10,222 nucleotides of DNA from Clostridia bacterium. Its GTDB lineage: Bacteria > Bacillota > Clostridia > Oscillospirales > CAG-382. Both the position numbers and the translations under genes were made by a program. Every line of letters begins with the position of its first letter. The first letter of the stretch is position 1. The notes beneath the pieces are model-generated. The model did no database searches. It was not told where the DNA came from and was given only the letters and a program-made list of their open reading frames with translations. Shown here in pieces: positions 1-6,806 of the stretch. The DNA lies in NCBI GenBank assembly GCA_017560285.1, contig JAFYOG010000125.1:1-10222 (forward strand). Direction: 5' to 3'.

Positions 1-645
1 ACCGTTATTGCGTAAAAATTCGTTGCATTTCGAAAAATGCCTGCAACCGAAAAAGCCGTTCCACGCCGATAAAGGGCTTGGGTGCGCCGATTCTAAAACA
101 AGGTGATGCTTGCCCGTTATAAGCGCCTTTTTCGCCCTTGCGTAACCGCCCCAAAGAATAAACACAATCGGCTTTTCTCGCTCGTTTAAAAGCGAAATTG
201 CTTTGTCGGTAAATATTTCCCACCCCTTGTTGCGGTGGCTGCCTGCTTGGGCTTCCCGCACGGTAAGCACGCTGTTTAACAGCATAACCCCATTTTCTGC
301 CCATTGTGTAAGCAAGCCGTGGTCTGGGGGCGCAATGCCTAAATCCGCCTCTAATTCCTTAAAAATATTAACCAACGACGGCGGCTTTTGCACCCCGCGC
401 TGTACCGAAAAGCACAGCCCGTGGGCTTGCCCTGCGCCGTGGTAAGGGTCCTGCCCAATAATAACCGCACGCACGTCGTTATAATCGGTATATTTAAAGG
501 CGTTAAAGATGTTGTCCATTTCGGGGAAAATCCTAACACCTGATTGCAGATATTCCTTTTTTAAAAACAGCCTTAACTGCTTGTAATAATCCTTTTCTGC
601 CTCGGGTGCCATTAAATTATCCCAAGAATTGCCGAATTTGAACAC
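1..645 (-). CDS. ung: uracil-DNA glycosylase, family 1 (3' end cut by window edge)
   Basis: Removes uracil from DNA as the first step of base-excision repair in the cytoplasm. Translating the minus strand from 645 gives 215 codons with no stop. The water-activating motif GQDPYHGAGQAHGL places the catalytic Asp at residue 66. The HPSPLS motif places the conserved His at residue 188. Both are the hallmark motifs of family 1 UDG, in the same places as in E. coli Ung (Asp64, His187). The reading ends with FFGCRHFSKCNEFLRNNG, so only about ten C-terminal residues should be missing. The start is GTG at 645-643, preceded by AGGTGG at 655-650. The next in-frame ATG (about residue 12) lies within the conserved N-terminal region and has no comparable ribosome site. 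The gene is divergent from mgtE. Identity is very secure. Confidence 0.96.
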   Translation of the reverse strand, partial: MFKFGNSWDNLMAPEAEKDYYKQLRLFLKKEYLQSGVRIFPEMDNIFNAFKYTDYNDVRAVIIGQDPYHGAGQAHGLCFSVQRGVQKPPSLVNIFKELEADLGIAPPDHGLLTQWAENGVMLLNSVLTVREAQAGSHRNKGWEIFTDKAISLLNEREKPIVFILWGGYARAKKALITGKHHLVLESAHPSPLSAWNGFFGCRHFSKCNEFLRNNG

Positions 646-666
646 AAAACCACCTCTTTCCCGTAT

Positions 667-694
667 ATTATACAATAAATAAGAATAAAATCAA
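667..694 (-). promoter_or_regulatory. promoter of ung
   Basis: On the minus strand, TTGATT (694-689) and TATAAT (672-667) are separated by 16 bp. They lie about 20 bp upstream of the ung ribosome site. This is a good sigma-A match, back to back with the mgtE promoter. Assignment is by sequence match and position only. Confidence 0.6.
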
Positions 695-704
695 CAAAAA
701 ATAA

Positions 705-733
705 TTGACAAATAAAAAAAATAAAGGTAAGAT
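705..733 (+). promoter_or_regulatory. promoter of the mgtE operon
   Basis: A perfect TTGACA (705-710), a 17-bp spacer and TAAGAT (728-733) make a near-consensus sigma-A promoter. Transcription should begin near 740. That leaves an unusually long 5' leader of about 175 nt before the mgtE start at 916, described separately. Confidence 0.75.
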
Positions 734-761
734 AAATTAGATATATTTTATTTTGTAAATG

Positions 762-907
762 AGGTGAGATTTTAATGGATTCTTCCCGAAGTAGCGGCAT
801 AAAACCTAAAAGTATTATCGCGGGCGGAGTTCGTTTGTCTTGCCTTTTTCCGTCCGCGTAACAAGGCTTTGGGTTATGCCGTCATTTCTAAAAAACATTA
901 GAAAGGA
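762..907 (+). promoter_or_regulatory. structured 5' leader of mgtE, candidate cis-regulatory RNA
   Basis: The transcript between the promoter and mgtE can fold extensively. An outer stem pairs 795-802 with 874-881 (8 bp, CGGCATAA with TTATGCCG). It continues after a two-base AA bulge with 805-810 against 868-873 (6 bp, one G-U). An inner GC-rich stem pairs 819-828 with 849-858 (10 bp, one G-U) around a 20-nt loop. Four bases further on, TTTCTAA (885-891) pairs with TTAGAAA (898-904) and would cover part of the mgtE Shine-Dalgarno AAAGGA (902-907). No U-tract follows any stem, so this is not an intrinsic terminator; control of translation is more plausible. I could not match it to the M-box or another riboswitch class from memory. 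The stems are seen in the sequence; regulation is inference. Confidence 0.5.
775..861 (+). CDS. 28-codon upstream ORF in the mgtE leader (possible leader peptide)
   Basis: ATG at 775 is preceded by GAGGTGA (761-767), an exact match to the core anti-Shine-Dalgarno complement, with 7 nt spacing. That ribosome site is stronger than mgtE's own. The ORF encodes 28 residues beginning MDSSRSSGIKPK and ending in TAA at 859-861. Its 3' half runs through the left arms of the outer stem and the whole inner hairpin, so a translating ribosome would melt these structures. Leader peptides that sense Mg2+ are known for Salmonella mgtA and mgtC, but this peptide does not resemble them. It may be a real leader peptide or an incidental ORF within a conserved RNA. 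No family recognised. Confidence 0.4.
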   Translation: MDSSRSSGIKPKSIIAGGVRLSCLFPSA

Positions 908-915
908 TATCAGGC

Positions 916-2262
916 ATGGAAATTCAAGAACTTTTTGAAGAAGTGATCGGCTTGTTAGAAAAGTGCGATTACCAATCCCTTCGTTCCCTGTTGGACGAAA
1001 AAGAACCCTACGACCTTGCATTACTGTGCGAGGAATTAAGCGATAAAACCCTGCCCATAGTGTTCCGTCTTATGTCCCGCGATACCGCGGCGGAATGCTT
1101 TTCCAATATGGAAAGCGACGTGCAGGAGGCTTTGCTTAAACGGCTTAGCGACAGCGAGCTTAAAGCGATGCTGGATGAGCTTTATATCGACGATACCGTT
1201 GACCTTATCGAGGAAATGCCCGCAAACGTGGCAACCCGTATTTTGGCAAACTCCTCTGCCGAATCGCGGGAATATATAAACCAGATTTTAAATTATCCCA
1301 AGGACAGTGCCGGCAGTATTATGACTGTGGAATACGTCCGATTGGATAAAAATATGTCGGTAGCCGATGCATTTACCCGCATTCGCCGTGTAGGTACCGA
1401 AAAGGAAACCATCTACACCTGCTACGTTACCGATTCCGACCGAACCTTGGTTGGCGTTGTTACCGCTATGGATTTAATGCTTAGCGATACCGATACCTTA
1501 ATTTCCGAAATAATGGAAACCAACGTAATTTCGGTTACCACCGACGAGGATAAAGAATCCGCGGTGCTAAAGTTCAGTAATTACGATTTTCTTGCCCTGC
1601 CGGTTGTAGATAAAGGCAACCGCTTGGTGGGCATTGTTACCGTTGACGACGCTATCGACGTAGCTTTGGAAGAGGCTACCGAGGACGTAGAAAAAATGGC
1701 GGCGATTACCCCTTCGGATAAGCCCTACCTAAAGGTTGGCGTGTTCGAAACCTGGCGCGCCCGCATTCCCTGGCTTATGATACTTATGTTATCTGCCACC
1801 TTTACCACCGCAATAATTTCTTCCTTCGAATCTCAGCTCAGCGCAAACGCGATTTTGGTTGCGTTCATACCTATGCTAATGGGTACCGCAGGTAACGCAG
1901 GCGGTCAGACCTCGGTTACCATTATTCGTGCTTTATCGCTGGAGGATATTACCACGGGCGATATTTTGCGGATATTATGGAAGGAATTCCGCGTTTCGGT
2001 TTTGTGCGGTGTATCCTTGGGGGTTGTGTGCCTGTTCAAATCGGTTTATATCGACGGCACCAACTGGGAAACCGCTTTCGTGGTAAGCATAACCCTTGCC
2101 ATTGCCGTGCTTGTGGCAAAGGCGGTGGGCTGTTGCTTCCCCTTGCTTATTAAAAAAATCGGCTTCGACCCTGCGGTTGTAGCCAGCCCCTTTATCACCA
2201 CCGTTGTAGATGCCTTGGCGCTGTTGCTTTATTTTGCCGTGGCAAACGCAATGATTCTTTAA
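916..2262 (+). CDS. mgtE: MgtE-family magnesium transporter/channel
   Basis: Imports Mg2+ across the cytoplasmic membrane and is gated by intracellular Mg2+ bound between its soluble domains. At 448 residues it has the full family length. The order is an acidic helical MgtE N domain (about 1-130), two CBS domains (about 135-190 and 197-255), a connecting plug helix (about 256-275), then a five-helix membrane domain (about 283-447). The membrane part contains the signature PMLMGTAGNAGGQTS (319-333) and the pore motif SPFITTVVD. Its Asp432 aligns with the pore Mg2+-binding Asp432 of Thermus MgtE. AAAGGA at 902-907 lies 8 nt before the ATG. The gene has a strong promoter and a long structured leader. 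It ends 24 bp before the alpha-galactosidase gene with no terminator between, so the two are probably co-transcribed. MgtE homologues can also carry Co2+. Confidence 0.95.
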   Translation: MEIQELFEEVIGLLEKCDYQSLRSLLDEKEPYDLALLCEELSDKTLPIVFRLMSRDTAAECFSNMESDVQEALLKRLSDSELKAMLDELYIDDTVDLIEEMPANVATRILANSSAESREYINQILNYPKDSAGSIMTVEYVRLDKNMSVADAFTRIRRVGTEKETIYTCYVTDSDRTLVGVVTAMDLMLSDTDTLISEIMETNVISVTTDEDKESAVLKFSNYDFLALPVVDKGNRLVGIVTVDDAIDVALEEATEDVEKMAAITPSDKPYLKVGVFETWRARIPWLMILMLSATFTTAIISSFESQLSANAILVAFIPMLMGTAGNAGGQTSVTIIRALSLEDITTGDILRILWKEFRVSVLCGVSLGVVCLFKSVYIDGTNWETAFVVSITLAIAVLVAKAVGCCFPLLIKKIGFDPAVVASPFITTVVDALALLLYFAVANAMIL

Positions 2263-2286
2263 AAGATACAATCACGGAGGTTTAAA

Positions 2287-4464
2287 ATGTCTGTTATTTA
2301 CGATTCCCAAACAGGGCAATATTCTTTACACACCAAAAATTACAGCTATATAATGCAGGAAAAGCGCGGCTTTTTGCTTCACCTTTATTGGGGCAAAAAG
2401 ATAATGGGCGATTGCAGTTATATGTACCGTATGCAGCTTCGCGCCGCATTTTCCCCTATGATGGAGGATGCCGAAGGCCCTATCCTTGACGATGCACCTA
2501 TGGAATATCCTTGCTGGGGCAGAGCAGATATGCGTACCCCCGCCTTGGAAATTACCAACCCCGACGGCTCTATTATCGTAGACCCCCGCGTTGTTGGCAG
2601 AAGAATTCAAAAGGGCAAGCCCCAAATTAAGGGTCTTCCCGCAGTTTATTGCGAAAACGACAGCGAATGCGAAACCTTGGTTGTAGAGCTTTACGACGAG
2701 GTTAGCAATATAGCGGTAGAGCTTTATTATTGCGTTTTAGAGGATTACGATATAATCACCCGTTACGCAAAAATAATTAACAAGGGTGTTTCCACCGTTC
2801 ATTTGGACCGTGCCGCATCTGCCGCAGTAGATTTCGATAACATCAAATACGATATTATATCCAACTTCGGTACCCACGCCCGCGAACGGCATATCGAACG
2901 CTCTGCTCTTAACCACAGCCGCTTTGTTATGTCCTCCCGCCGCGGTGCTTCTTCCCACGTTCACAACCCTTTTCTTATTATGACATCTAAAAACGCCGAT
3001 GAAGAAAGCGGCGAGGCTTACGGCTTTGTTTTGGTATATTCCGGCAGCTTTACCGCCGAGGTAGAGGGCAACCAATACGATACCGCCCGCGCGGTTATAG
3101 GTCTAAACCCCGAATCCTTCGGTTGGGAGCTTGACCCTAACGAGGAATTTACCACCCCCGAATGCGTAATGACCTATTCCGCCGAGGGGTTGGATAAGCT
3201 TTCCAACAACTTCCACAAAATTTTCAGCAACCGCCTTGCCCGCGGCAAATACCGCGACGTAAGACGTCCCGTATTGCTTAACAGCTGGGAGGCTTGCTAT
3301 TTCGATTTCGATTCCGAACGGCTTATAAAAATCGGCGATGCCTGCGCAGATTTGGGCGTAGAATTAATGGTTATCGACGATGGCTGGTTCGGCAAGCGAG
3401 ATGACGATAAACGCTCCTTGGGCGATTGGTTCATTAACGAAAAGAAGCTGCCCGGCGGCATAAAACGCATTTCCGACCATTTGGCGGCAAAGGGCGTAAA
3501 GCTTGGCATTTGGTTCGAGCCCGAAATGATATCCCCCGACAGCGAGCTTTATAAGGCGCACCCCGATTGGTGCCTGCACTATGCAAACCGTCCCCGTTCC
3601 TTGGGCAGATATCAGTGCATTTTGGATTTAACACGTCAGGACGTTTGCGATTATATTTACGAATCTGTGGCTAAAATATTGCGCGAAGGCGGCATTTCCT
3701 ACGTTAAGTGGGATTTCAACCGCAACTGGTCCGAGGCGGGCTCTGCAATGCTTCCCGCAAACCGCCAAAAAGAGGTAGATTTCCGCTTCTATTTGGGCTT
3801 ATATTCCATTTTAGAGCGTCTTAACCAAGAATTCCCCGACGTATTGTTCGAATCCTGCTCCGGCGGCGGCGGTAGGTTCGATGCAGGTCTGCTTTACTAT
3901 ATGCCCCAAATTTGGACAAGCGACAACACCGACGCTATCGAAAGATTAAAAATTCAGTACGGCTCCTCTTTGGTGTACCCTTTGTCTTGTATGAGCGCCC
4001 ATATTTCTGCGGTGCCCAACCACCAAACCGACCACGTAACCTCCTTCGATACCCGCTTCACCGTTGCTTTAACAGGTTCCTTCGGTTACGAATTAGACCC
4101 CACCAAGCTTTGCGAGGAAGAGCAAAACAAGGTTAAAGAAACCGCAAATCTTTATAAAAAGTACGGCGAGGTTCTTCTTAAGGGCGATTACCACCGTCTG
4201 CGCGACCCTCATGCCGAGGATTGCTCTGCTTGGTGTACCGTTTCTGCGGATAAATCGGTTTGTATCGCAGGCTACGTAAACACCCACGTTAAGCTTTACC
4301 CCAACAACGACCGCGTAACCATACGCGGCTTGGACGAAAACGCAACCTATAAGGAAATCTTCAGCGGCAACACCTATACGGGTCAGCAGCTTATGAATTT
4401 CGGTATGCACATTTACGAAAATTTGGAATACCGCAGCCATTTGTGGATTTTCGAAAGAGTATAA
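2287..4464 (+). CDS. GH36 alpha-galactosidase
   Basis: Hydrolyses terminal alpha-1,6-galactose from raffinose-family sugars and melibiose with retention of configuration. The 725 residues match the usual length of the four-domain bacterial GH36 enzymes. There is an N-terminal beta-supersandwich (about 1-300), a catalytic TIM barrel (about 325-640) and a small C-terminal beta domain. Diagnostic motifs are LNSWEACYFDF (331-341), VIDDGWFG (362-369), GIWFEPEM (407-414), KWDFNR (474-479, predicted nucleophile Asp476), ESCSGGGGRFD (522-532) and WTSDNTDA (543-550, predicted acid/base Asp546). There is no signal peptide, so it should act in the cytoplasm on imported oligosaccharides. GGAGG at 2276-2280 precedes the ATG by 6 nt. 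It is the second gene after mgtE; no sugar transporter or sucrose enzyme lies beside it. Other alpha-galactoside specificities are possible. Confidence 0.95.
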   Translation: MSVIYDSQTGQYSLHTKNYSYIMQEKRGFLLHLYWGKKIMGDCSYMYRMQLRAAFSPMMEDAEGPILDDAPMEYPCWGRADMRTPALEITNPDGSIIVDPRVVGRRIQKGKPQIKGLPAVYCENDSECETLVVELYDEVSNIAVELYYCVLEDYDIITRYAKIINKGVSTVHLDRAASAAVDFDNIKYDIISNFGTHARERHIERSALNHSRFVMSSRRGASSHVHNPFLIMTSKNADEESGEAYGFVLVYSGSFTAEVEGNQYDTARAVIGLNPESFGWELDPNEEFTTPECVMTYSAEGLDKLSNNFHKIFSNRLARGKYRDVRRPVLLNSWEACYFDFDSERLIKIGDACADLGVELMVIDDGWFGKRDDDKRSLGDWFINEKKLPGGIKRISDHLAAKGVKLGIWFEPEMISPDSELYKAHPDWCLHYANRPRSLGRYQCILDLTRQDVCDYIYESVAKILREGGISYVKWDFNRNWSEAGSAMLPANRQKEVDFRFYLGLYSILERLNQEFPDVLFESCSGGGGRFDAGLLYYMPQIWTSDNTDAIERLKIQYGSSLVYPLSCMSAHISAVPNHQTDHVTSFDTRFTVALTGSFGYELDPTKLCEEEQNKVKETANLYKKYGEVLLKGDYHRLRDPHAEDCSAWCTVSADKSVCIAGYVNTHVKLYPNNDRVTIRGLDENATYKEIFSGNTYTGQQLMNFGMHIYENLEYRSHLWIFERV

Positions 4465-4477
4465 AAACAAAAACAAA

Positions 4478-4509
4478 GCCGAGAGGGTTTTACCTCTCGG
4501 CTGTTTTTT
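4478..4509. terminator. bidirectional terminator between alpha-galactosidase and zinc-ribbon genes
   Basis: A perfect 9-bp stem, GCCGAGAGG (4478-4486) with CCTCTCGGC (4493-4501), encloses a six-base loop. It is followed by TGTTTTTT on the plus strand. Read on the minus strand it is followed by a T-rich tract at 4477-4465. It lies 13 bp after the alpha-galactosidase stop and just past the stop of the convergent gene, so it serves both. Confidence 0.9.
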
Positions 4510-4510
4510 G

Positions 4511-5587
4511 TTATTTTGTATTTAGTTCTTCGAGCTCTCTTTTTGCTTTGTTTGCTCTGAAAATGTTTTTGGGAATATTAATCAATCCAACTGCTGTAAG
4601 AATAAGACCGATGACGAACATAACCACCCCAAACGTGTTGGGGTCATACCTATCATGTGCGCCTAAAGCACTACCTATAAAACAAAATATAACACCAACT
4701 AATATTGTGCAAAATGCTGCCTTAATTCCCCTTTTTGCGGATTCGGCGGCTGCTTCTTTTTTCTTTACATTGTGCAGATGCTCTGCGTTAGGGTTAAGTG
4801 TCTTCCAAATTCTTAAATAAGCTTCAGAAACTTTGGTGTACGTTCCGACAATGTTGCGAGAAATATAGGCTTCGGCTTTTTGTGGGTCGCACTTTGCCCA
4901 ATTTTCTACGTACTCTATTCCGGCTTCGGGCTTTAAAGTGTCGCTGTGAGTAGCAAATAAATTACCCACAAGCTTGGAATATGCCGTTGCGTATTTTTCT
5001 ACACCGCGGTTTTCTATTTGCCCTGCCAAGGACAAAAGTATAAGCGATGCTGCATTGCAGCGTTGTTGATATTCGCCGGAATAATTGGAACGTATAGAAG
5101 AATCTATACCGTTATAATGATTCGTTGCCGATTTACGCATGGTTTCGGCAATAACGGTGCAATATACGGTAATCACGCTTACTGCCGCTTCTTTATCTGC
5201 TTCGCTGCCTAATTTGTCTATCAAGCTAAAGGTGGTGGGCAAAACGCTGCTTATTGCATTACAAGCCGATGCTATATGGGCAATAATGCAGTTAGAGGAT
5301 TGAAAATATACCGTAAAGAAGGAAGCCTCCCAATCGTTAGGGTCCATTTCCGCAATAAGTGCATAGTATTTCTGCGCGTTGTCCGTGTTGTATTCATCTC
5401 TTGCACGGCGGGCAAGGGTGCGGTAATTTTCTAAGGTGGCGCTGTTATCTATGCTAACGGTGCCTTCAATCATTAATTTCTTGGCTTCTTCAACGCTGTA
5501 TTTTGTGCCGCAATGCTGGCAAACAAACATACCGTCTTGTTTAACCAAATCGTTGCTGTTGCACATTTCGCAAACCATAGCTTTCAT
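4511..5587 (-). CDS. zinc-ribbon protein with two C-terminal membrane helices, function unknown
   Basis: A 358-residue protein opening with a treble-cysteine-type zinc ribbon: C6-x2-C9 and C23-x2-C26, in the context MVCEMCNSNDLV and FVCQHCGTKYS. Proteins with this start are common in Firmicutes and often labelled TFIIB-type zinc-ribbon-containing protein; their role is unknown. Residues about 50-270 are predicted mainly helical and include a tetratricopeptide-like stretch (ENYRTLARRARDEYNTDNA, residues 53-71). Two hydrophobic helices follow at about 289-310 and 318-338, then a charged cytoplasmic tail. The ribbon and helical region probably face the cytoplasm. AGGAG lies 8 nt before the ATG. 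It is transcribed divergently from the XRE regulator, and its TTGACA-N17-TATAAT promoter is overlapped by an inverted repeat, so repression by that regulator is likely. The zinc-ribbon and membrane calls are secure; function is not. Confidence 0.85.
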   Translation of the reverse strand: MKAMVCEMCNSNDLVKQDGMFVCQHCGTKYSVEEAKKLMIEGTVSIDNSATLENYRTLARRARDEYNTDNAQKYYALIAEMDPNDWEASFFTVYFQSSNCIIAHIASACNAISSVLPTTFSLIDKLGSEADKEAAVSVITVYCTVIAETMRKSATNHYNGIDSSIRSNYSGEYQQRCNAASLILLSLAGQIENRGVEKYATAYSKLVGNLFATHSDTLKPEAGIEYVENWAKCDPQKAEAYISRNIVGTYTKVSEAYLRIWKTLNPNAEHLHNVKKKEAAAESAKRGIKAAFCTILVGVIFCFIGSALGAHDRYDPNTFGVVMFVIGLILTAVGLINIPKNIFRANKAKRELEELNTK

Positions 5588-5618
5588 ATTTTACACTCCT
5601 TTTTGAAATAATAACAAT

Positions 5619-5647
5619 ATTATAGACGAATTATGTCTAAATGTCAA
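5619..5647 (-). promoter_or_regulatory. promoter of the zinc-ribbon gene
   Basis: On the minus strand TTGACA (5647-5642), a 17-bp spacer and TATAAT (5624-5619) form a perfect consensus sigma-A promoter about 20 bp before the ribosome site. The spacer and the first bases of the -10 are occupied by an inverted repeat. A promoter this strong usually needs a repressor to hold it down. Confidence 0.85.
5623..5639. promoter_or_regulatory. candidate operator 1 (inverted repeat)
   Basis: TAGAC (5623-5627), seven bases, GTCTA (5635-5639): a perfect 5-bp-arm inverted repeat. It fills the space between the -35 and -10 of the zinc-ribbon promoter and overlaps the -10 by two bases. The same element recurs 25 bp further on. 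Expected target of the adjacent XRE protein, by analogy with the lambda-repressor-like family. Confidence 0.65.
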
Positions 5648-5664
5648 TAGACGGTTTTTGTCTG
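5648..5664. promoter_or_regulatory. candidate operator 2 (inverted repeat)
   Basis: TAGAC (5648-5652), seven bases, GTCTG (5660-5664): the second copy of the repeat, with one arm base changed. The two copies share ATAGACG and have identical geometry. This one sits just upstream of the extended -10 of the XRE gene, in its -35/spacer region, and abuts the -35 of the zinc-ribbon promoter. Binding here could autoregulate the XRE gene. Confidence 0.6.
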
Positions 5665-5673
5665 TGGTAAGAT
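5665..5673 (+). promoter_or_regulatory. extended -10 promoter of the XRE gene
   Basis: TGGTAAGAT is a TGn extended -10 with hexamer TAAGAT (5668-5673). I see no good -35 at 16-18 bp. Transcription should begin near 5680, only about 10 nt before the chosen ATG at 5690. This argues against the upstream in-frame TTG at 5675, which would lie before the transcript start. Confidence 0.5.
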
Positions 5674-5689
5674 ATTGTGGGTGATAAAT

Positions 5690-5905
5690 ATGGAGCTTTC
5701 CTTTGGCGAAAAAATACGTAACCTGCGGGAAGATGCAAACCTTAACCAAACACAGCTTGGCAATATTTTGGGAATGACACAGCGTAAGGTGTCATATATC
5801 GAGTGCGGCAAAAACGAACCCAGCCTGCAGGATATTGTTGCCTTTTGCCGTTATTTCAGAGTTAGCGCCGATTATCTTTTAGGGTTAACAAAGTACAGTA
5901 AATAA
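5690..5905 (+). CDS. small XRE/Cro-type helix-turn-helix transcriptional regulator
   Basis: A 71-residue protein consisting almost entirely of one HTH_3 domain: FGEKIRNLREDANLNQTQLGN (about 5-25), recognition-helix region MTQRKVSYIECG (29-40), and the typical end of the fold, NEPSLQDIVAFCRYF followed by VSADYLLGLT. It is the size of stand-alone Cro/C-type regulators, which bind DNA as dimers. I chose ATG at 5690 because GGGTGAT (5679-5685) serves as ribosome site. An in-frame TTG at 5675 would add five residues but has no ribosome site and lies upstream of the expected transcript start. It is divergent from the zinc-ribbon gene, with two inverted repeats between, so self-repression and control of the neighbour are likely. 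No phage, toxin or restriction gene is adjacent. Confidence 0.9.
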   Translation: MELSFGEKIRNLREDANLNQTQLGNILGMTQRKVSYIECGKNEPSLQDIVAFCRYFRVSADYLLGLTKYSK

Positions 5906-5913
5906 TAAACAGT

Positions 5914-5942
5914 AAAAAAGCACCTTTTCAGGTGCTTTTTTT
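5914..5942. terminator. bidirectional terminator between XRE and sugar-kinase genes
   Basis: GCACCT (5920-5925) pairs with AGGTGC (5930-5935) around TTTC. The hairpin is flanked by A6 on the left and T7 on the right, so it has a U-tract in either direction. It serves the XRE gene (stop 5903-5905) and the convergent kinase gene, whose stop codon (5941-5943) lies in the flanking tract. Confidence 0.88.
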
Positions 5943-6804
5943 ATTCAAAATCTTTAATATTATAATCCGGCACAGCCTCGCAGTTTTCCACCACGAACGC
6001 CGCAATTTTCGCGGCAAATTCAAGGCAATCGTCTATATTCTCGTTTTTTATATATTTATGCACAAAGGCGGCAGAGAAGCTATCCCCCGCACCGACGGCA
6101 GAAACCGCATTTGCCTTTACCGCAGGGCAAAAATGCCCGTTGCCGTTGGCGCAATCAAGGGCATAAGCGCCAAATTCACCAAGGGTTATCAAAATACAGC
6201 GCAGGTTGGTATAACGCGTTTGCAATTCCTTTGCAAACGCCCCGTAATCGTCCTTTTGGGCTATGTTGGTTAAATCTGCAACGGTGGGCAGCTCTTCAAG
6301 GCTTATTTTTATAACGGTTGCGTTCTTTAATGCAAAATCTATTGCATCGGCGCTGTAATAGGGCGGGCGAATATTTATATCCACAAAAATTTCTTTAAAG
6401 CTGTGTTCCAACAGCTTGTTTAAGGTTTCGCGGTTATGTTGGCTTCTTAACGCCATAGTGCCAAAATACAAAACGTCAAAATTCGGTAAATCGTTATAAA
6501 AGGGAATATAATCGTAGGCAACGCCGCTTAACAAATTGTAGCTTGGGGTGTTTTTATCGTCTATGGTGATAATGCTTTGCCCCGTTGGGTAATCGCTCTG
6601 GGAAACGTAATCCAACCCGATATTTTTACTTTTTAAATAATTCAGCGCGTCTTTACCAAGCCCGTCTTTGCCAACCGCCGAGAGCATATAAACCTGCTCG
6701 CCCATAACGGCAAGATGCGCCGCAAAATTAAGGGGCGACCCGCCTATAAACCGTTCCTTGGGGAAAACGTCCCACAAAATCTCGCCAAAGGATAAAATCT
6801 TCAT
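5941..6804 (-). CDS. PfkB/ribokinase-family carbohydrate kinase, probably fructokinase
   Basis: ATP-dependent phosphorylation of a sugar, probably fructose to fructose-6-phosphate, in the cytoplasm. The 287 residues are slightly short for the family (about 300-320). Seen: N-terminal strand MKILSFGEILWDVFP, the substrate-binding GGSPLNFAAHLAVMG (21-35), LSAVGKDGLG (41-50), the fructokinase-like VDINIRPPYYS (141-151), and PfkB signature 2, SAVGAGDSFSAAF (235-247), whose Asp241 is the predicted catalytic base. The Asp commonly seen at the start of that signature (DTxGAGD) is Ser here. Its ATG lies two bases after the stop of the LUD-domain gene, in the string TAGGAATG. That suggests translational coupling; the only nearby ribosome-site-like string overlaps that stop. 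Fructokinase is inferred from the motifs; another hexose substrate is possible. Confidence 0.88.
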   Translation of the reverse strand: MKILSFGEILWDVFPKERFIGGSPLNFAAHLAVMGEQVYMLSAVGKDGLGKDALNYLKSKNIGLDYVSQSDYPTGQSIITIDDKNTPSYNLLSGVAYDYIPFYNDLPNFDVLYFGTMALRSQHNRETLNKLLEHSFKEIFVDINIRPPYYSADAIDFALKNATVIKISLEELPTVADLTNIAQKDDYGAFAKELQTRYTNLRCILITLGEFGAYALDCANGNGHFCPAVKANAVSAVGAGDSFSAAFVHKYIKNENIDDCLEFAAKIAAFVVENCEAVPDYNIKDFE

Positions 6805-6806
6805 TC

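Noticed and set aside
351..539. Minus-strand open frame starting MLGFSPKW inside ung
   Set aside because: It is an out-of-frame reading of ung, whose conserved motifs run through the same bases in another frame.
762..782. Resemblance of the AGGTGAG string and following bases to the start of an M-box riboswitch
   Set aside because: Only about seven bases agree, and they are explained as the uORF ribosome site. The other conserved M-box segments are absent from the leader.
815..1021. Minus-strand open frame of 68 codons across the mgtE leader and start
   Set aside because: No ribosome site or promoter, and it overlaps the well-supported mgtE start. The open frame comes from the GC-rich leader stem and the mgtE codons.
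5675..5689. TTG start for the XRE gene giving five extra residues
   Set aside because: It has no ribosome site, lies before the expected transcript start, and the HTH domain is complete from ATG 5690.
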